From: Flavobacteriaceae bacterium
GTDB taxonomy: Bacteria > Bacteroidota > Bacteroidia > Flavobacteriales > Flavobacteriaceae
Direction of reading: 5' to 3'
Length of the DNA stretch: 60,383 nt
Assembly: GCA_021151665.1 (NCBI GenBank)
Contig: JAGKWW010000014.1
Location: forward strand, 1-60,383
The notes beneath the pieces are model-generated. The model worked only from the letters and a program-made list of their open reading frames with translations. It made no database searches and was not told the origin of the DNA. Position numbers and translations under genes: made by a program. Below are positions 57,333-60,383 of the stretch, piece after piece (the first letter of the stretch is position 1; each line of letters begins with the position of its first letter).

Positions 57333-58679
57333 ATGGATAAGAAAATTGAAAAAAGATGGATCGTTGCATTCGGGATTACCGTATTAGCTGCTATAGGCGG
57401 ACTTTGCTGGCAGCATCATCCTGCCGTGGCTTCCGGTGCGTTCAATCAAGCATCTGCCATAGTGCCCGCCGATGTTGCCTGGCTGCTTACGGCGTCCTGC
57501 CTTGTACTGCTGATGACGCCCGGCCTGTCCTTTTTTTACGGAGGCATGGTAGGCAAAAAGAACGTGATATCCACCATGCTGAAAAGCTTTATCTGCCTTG
57601 GCGTGATTAGCCTCTTGTGGGTGGTGGTTGGCTTCAGCCTCTCATTTGGCGATCCGGTCGGGATCACCATCGGCGGAAAGCTGTACGGCATATTTGGCAA
57701 CCCATCCGATTTTGCCTTCTTTGACCGGGTAGACGAGCATCCGCACATGCAGTTGGCTACCACCATACCGTTTATCCTGTTTGCCTTGTTCCAGATGAAA
57801 TTTGCAATCATTACCCCTGCGATTATTACCGGCGCGTTGGCCGAGCGCATCCGGTTCATATCATTCCTGATGTTCATCTGCCTGTTCTGCCTTCTCATTT
57901 ATGCGCCTTTGTGCCACATGGTATGGCACCCCAACGGGCTTTTAGGAGCCTATTTTGGAGTAAAAGATTTTGCCGGCGGTACGGTAGTACACATGAGTGC
58001 AGGCTTTGCAGCCATTGCGGGCGTCCTTGTGTTGGGCAAACGTAAGAACCTGGAATACATTCCCACCAATATTCCGTTTGTATTGTTGGGCACGGGCATG
58101 TTATGGTTTGGCTGGTTCGGGTTTAATGCGGGCTCTGCACTGGCCGCCAATCATACCGCAGCCATGGCCTTTGCCACAACTACTATCGCTTCGGCTTCGG
58201 CAATGCTCACGTGGGTATTTTTCGACAGGCTCAACGGCCGCAAGGTTTCGGCGCTTGGCGCCTGTATCGGAGCGGTAGTGGGCCTGGTTGCCATAACGCC
58301 CGCTGCCGGGTTCGTATCGGTACCCAAGAGCATCTTTTTCGGGTTTGTCGCGGCGATAGTCTCCAACTGTATGGTGCATTGGAAACCCCTTAAGCGCATA
58401 GATGACACGCTCGATGTTTTTGCCTGCCACGGAGTGGGCGGAATCATGGGCATGATACTTACCGCGATATTTGCCGAAGGTGAAAATGCGAGCCTTCTGC
58501 ATGGCGGTTGGAGTGTATTTGCGCACCACATGATGGCTTTGGTGCTGGTAGCGGCCTTTTCGTTTTTTGGCGCGATGTTGTTGTATAAATTCACTAACCT
58601 GTTCATTCCCTTGCGGGTTTCGGAAGAAGCCGAACAACAGGGGCTCGACCTTTCGCAGCATAACGAGATGGTGGGATAG
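57333..58679 (+). CDS. amt: Ammonium transporter AmtB
   Basis: 448 residues with a signal-like first helix and eleven further membrane helices. ASAIVPADVAWLLTASCLVL and TPGLSFFYGGMVGKKNVIST mark the N-terminus; the twin pore His are in GGTVVHMSAGFAA and VFACHGVGGIMG. It conducts ammonium across the inner membrane. No glnK (PII) gene is beside it, unusual for amtB. The 145 bases upstream contain ACCCT and AGGGT arms immediately before the ATG but no good TAnnTTTG box. Confidence 0.95.
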   Translation: MDKKIEKRWIVAFGITVLAAIGGLCWQHHPAVASGAFNQASAIVPADVAWLLTASCLVLLMTPGLSFFYGGMVGKKNVISTMLKSFICLGVISLLWVVVGFSLSFGDPVGITIGGKLYGIFGNPSDFAFFDRVDEHPHMQLATTIPFILFALFQMKFAIITPAIITGALAERIRFISFLMFICLFCLLIYAPLCHMVWHPNGLLGAYFGVKDFAGGTVVHMSAGFAAIAGVLVLGKRKNLEYIPTNIPFVLLGTGMLWFGWFGFNAGSALAANHTAAMAFATTTIASASAMLTWVFFDRLNGRKVSALGACIGAVVGLVAITPAAGFVSVPKSIFFGFVAAIVSNCMVHWKPLKRIDDTLDVFACHGVGGIMGMILTAIFAEGENASLLHGGWSVFAHHMMALVLVAAFSFFGAMLLYKFTNLFIPLRVSEEAEQQGLDLSQHNEMVG

Positions 58680-58734
58680 GTTAGAAAATGTAACTTTACA
58701 GGCAATCAGCCTACTAATAGGCTAAACGAACATT

Positions 58735-59256
58735 ATGAAAAACACCGGTCTTATCTTCTCGCTAATCTCAATCATTGCCGCACTTGGTTTCAATGCGACA
58801 CAATCCTCTGCCCCGCCGCCCGATAAAAAAGTAATTAGTGTCTTTTTAGACAACTGGCACGCCGCCGCCGCCAAAGCCGACCATAAGGGTTACTTCGGAA
58901 AGATCGCAGAAGATGGGCACTACATCGGTACCGATGCTACAGAGAATTGGGATAAAAAAGCATTCGAAGCTTTTTCCAAACCCTACTTTGATAAAGGCAA
59001 GGCCTGGGACTTTAAAGCCGTGGAACGCCACATCTATTTTAGCAAGGATGGCAAAGTTGCCTGGTTTGATGAGCTGCTCGATACATGGATGAAAGGTTGC
59101 CGCGGCAGCGGAGTGCTTGAGTGGGACGGCAAAGAATGGAAGATAAAGCACTACGTGCTTTCCATGACGGTGCCTAACGAAGTTACCAACCAGGTAATTC
59201 CGCTCAAGGCGAAGTATGAGGATGCTTTGATTGAAAAGCTAAAGCAGCAGAAATAG
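58735..59256 (+). CDS. Exported NTF2-like (SnoaL-type) protein
   Basis: 173 residues with a signal peptide (about 1-25). The mature part has the SnoaL-like/calcium-calmodulin-kinase-association-like cone pattern: FLDNWHAAAAKADHKGYFGK, DGHYIGTDATENWDKKAFEA and KDGKVAWFDELLDTW, then GSGVLEWDGKEWKIKHYVLS. The family includes ketosteroid-isomerase-like proteins of unclear substrate. It ends directly against the converging epimerase gene. Confidence 0.85.
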   Translation: MKNTGLIFSLISIIAALGFNATQSSAPPPDKKVISVFLDNWHAAAAKADHKGYFGKIAEDGHYIGTDATENWDKKAFEAFSKPYFDKGKAWDFKAVERHIYFSKDGKVAWFDELLDTWMKGCRGSGVLEWDGKEWKIKHYVLSMTVPNEVTNQVIPLKAKYEDALIEKLKQQK

Positions 59257-60204
59257 TTATTCTACCTTCTCGCTAAGGTGCTCAAGCATATCGGCTGTCA
59301 TCGCAGTGAGGTCAAATTCATGTTTCCATCCCCAGTCGTTGCGGGCACAGCTGTCGTCAATGCTTTGCGGCCAGCTGTCGGCAATTTTCTGGCGGAAATC
59401 GGGTGCGTAGCCTATGGTAAAGCTAGGGATTTCTTTGGCAATAGCCTCGGCGATTTCCTTCGGGGTAAAATCCATTGCCGAGAGGTTATACGAAGAACGG
59501 ATCTTAATATCTTCTGCCGGTGCTTTCATGATCTCGATGGTGGCACGGATGGCGTCATCCATGTACATCATCGGCAGGCGGGTCTCTTCGGCTAGGAAGC
59601 AAGTGTAACTGCCATCGCTCAGGGCCTTGTGGTAAATGTCAACGGCATAGTCCGTGGTCCCTCCGCCCGGGGGCGTGCTCCAGCTGATGAGGCCGGGGTA
59701 ACGGATACTGCGCACATCAACACCGTAAATATTATGGTAATATTCGCACCAGCGCTCGCCCGATTGTTTAGAGATGCCATACACGGTTGAAGGTTCCATA
59801 ACGGTGTACTGCGGCGTGTTTTGCTTCGGTGTCGTGGGCCCGAACACAGCAATGCTCGACGGCCAGAAGATCTTTTTCACCTTTCCGTCCTTGGCAATAT
59901 TCAGTACGTGAAACAAAGAGTTCGTGTTGAGGTCCCATGCAAAGGCAGGATTTTTTTCGGCAGTTGCCGATAGAAGCGCGGCCATAAGGTACACTTCATC
60001 TACGCCATATTTTTCAATAACTGCCTGTACCTGATTGTAATCGAGGGCATTTACCACTTCAAATGGGCCGGAAGCTACAAATTCGGGGTCGCCCTTTCGC
60101 ACATCAGATGCAATAATAGTGTCTCTGCCATAAATGCTTCGTAGCTTCTTGGTTAGCTCTGTGCCGATCTGCCCGCAGGCCCCGATGATAAGCGTCTTGC
60201 CCAT
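59257..60204 (-). CDS. SDR-type L-threonine 3-dehydrogenase
   Basis: 315 residues, extended SDR. The NAD motif is LIIGACGQIGTEL; the catalytic set is Ser in WPSSIAVFGP and YxxxK in TVYGISKQSGE. RYPGLISWSTPPGGGTTDYA and RLPMMYMDDAIRATIEIM match the SDR-type threonine dehydrogenase that oxidises threonine to 2-amino-3-ketobutyrate; kbl is not in the window. A TATATTTG box lies 18 bases before the start. Confidence 0.92.
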   Translation of the reverse strand: MGKTLIIGACGQIGTELTKKLRSIYGRDTIIASDVRKGDPEFVASGPFEVVNALDYNQVQAVIEKYGVDEVYLMAALLSATAEKNPAFAWDLNTNSLFHVLNIAKDGKVKKIFWPSSIAVFGPTTPKQNTPQYTVMEPSTVYGISKQSGERWCEYYHNIYGVDVRSIRYPGLISWSTPPGGGTTDYAVDIYHKALSDGSYTCFLAEETRLPMMYMDDAIRATIEIMKAPAEDIKIRSSYNLSAMDFTPKEIAEAIAKEIPSFTIGYAPDFRQKIADSWPQSIDDSCARNDWGWKHEFDLTAMTADMLEHLSEKVE

Positions 60205-60222
60205 ATGATATTTTTAGATTGA

Positions 60223-60230
60223 CAAATATA
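60223..60230 (-). promoter_or_regulatory. -7 box for the threonine dehydrogenase gene
   Basis: TATATTTG on the minus strand, 18 bases before the ATG at 60204; a TTG lies 15 bases upstream of it. Confidence 0.6.
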
Positions 60231-60345
60231 ACGGAATAAAATTATCAATTTATTTTACAACGTGGCCAAACCATACAAAGTTTTGCTGATTTGTGATTAT
60301 TTGCCAAAATCCGGACTCTGGTTATTTAACAAAAGTTTTAGCGGT

Positions 60346-60383
60346 TCACAACCTGCATTTTACTCCCACAGCCACTACGATTG
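60346..60383 (-). CDS. Possible 3' end of a gene cut by the window edge
   Basis: On the minus strand, the edge reads IVVAVGVKCRL then TGA (60346-60348), which looks like the last beta strand of an outer-membrane barrel protein. The competing plus-strand reading (GTG at 60262, open for 40 codons to the edge) has no recognised features. Too short to decide. Confidence 0.25.
   Translation of the reverse strand, partial: IVVAVGVKCRL

Noticed and set aside
60262..60383. Plus-strand gene starting with GTG at the window edge
   Set aside because: Open for 40 codons but without recognised sequence, and a minus-strand barrel-like end is at least as likely.

Overview
The window reads as chromosomal DNA of a member of Bacteroidota, most likely a Flavobacteriaceae species of fairly high G+C for that family. 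The clues are a gliding lipoprotein gene (gldH) behind a ricT-type gene, TAnnTTTG -7 promoter boxes, no recognisable Shine-Dalgarno sequences, a flavobacterial lycopene cyclase, HemJ as protoporphyrinogen oxidase, and FeoA, FeoB and a FeoB-associated small protein as separate genes. Genes are densely packed on both strands. No rRNA, tRNA, CRISPR array or prophage was seen, and no gap exceeds about 220 bases once the small genes are counted.

Layout. 1-7.4 kb: tRNA hydroxylase trhO with an extra C-terminal barrel, ricT-gldH-PBP1A, and a 3-oxoacid CoA-transferase pair. 7.5-12.7 kb: minus-strand housekeeping genes (double ATPase peptide ABC transporter, exonuclease, serine hydrolase, Ogt, an NTF2-fold immunity-like protein, DUF1573). 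12.8-15.1 kb: a two-component system. 15.1-27.9 kb: a heme region with hemA-hemC-hemD, hemE, a conserved-looking unknown, hemF and hemB on the minus strand, and an AraC regulator, hemH and hemJ on the plus strand. This block is interrupted by AT-rich insertions: a RAYT transposase gene bounded by palindromes, a 23S-intervening-sequence-type protein bounded by inverted repeats, and a parDE toxin-antitoxin pair. 27.9-36.3 kb: NtrY-like kinase, enoyl-CoA hydratase, an unknown exported protein, HD hydrolase, desaturase, acyltransferase, bacilliredoxin and crtY.

36.4-42.2 kb is a metal-homeostasis block: a DtxR-type repressor with its own palindromic operator, an Nramp transporter fused to a universal-stress domain, then convergent feoA-feoB-small Cys-rich protein, and an SCO copper chaperone. 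The feoA leader shares a 14-base element with a perfect palindrome in front of the AraC gene of the heme block, which suggests common iron or heme control.

42.3-60.4 kb: M13 peptidase; an orphan response regulator region in which three promoters carry the same GCGGA-N3-TCCGC palindrome at constant distance (one in front of the regulator, one in front of a strong terminator with no gene between, one in front of a 72-residue membrane protein); then a GNAT-nitrilase fusion, glycosyltransferases, a tail-less SSB, FrnE, a fasciclin lipoprotein, a histone-deacetylase-like hydrolase, unknown exported proteins, a CAT-fold acetyltransferase, AmtB and an SDR threonine dehydrogenase. The most promising unexplained structures are the three-palindrome promoter set with its candidate short RNA, and the RAYT element that supplies the stop codon of hemD.
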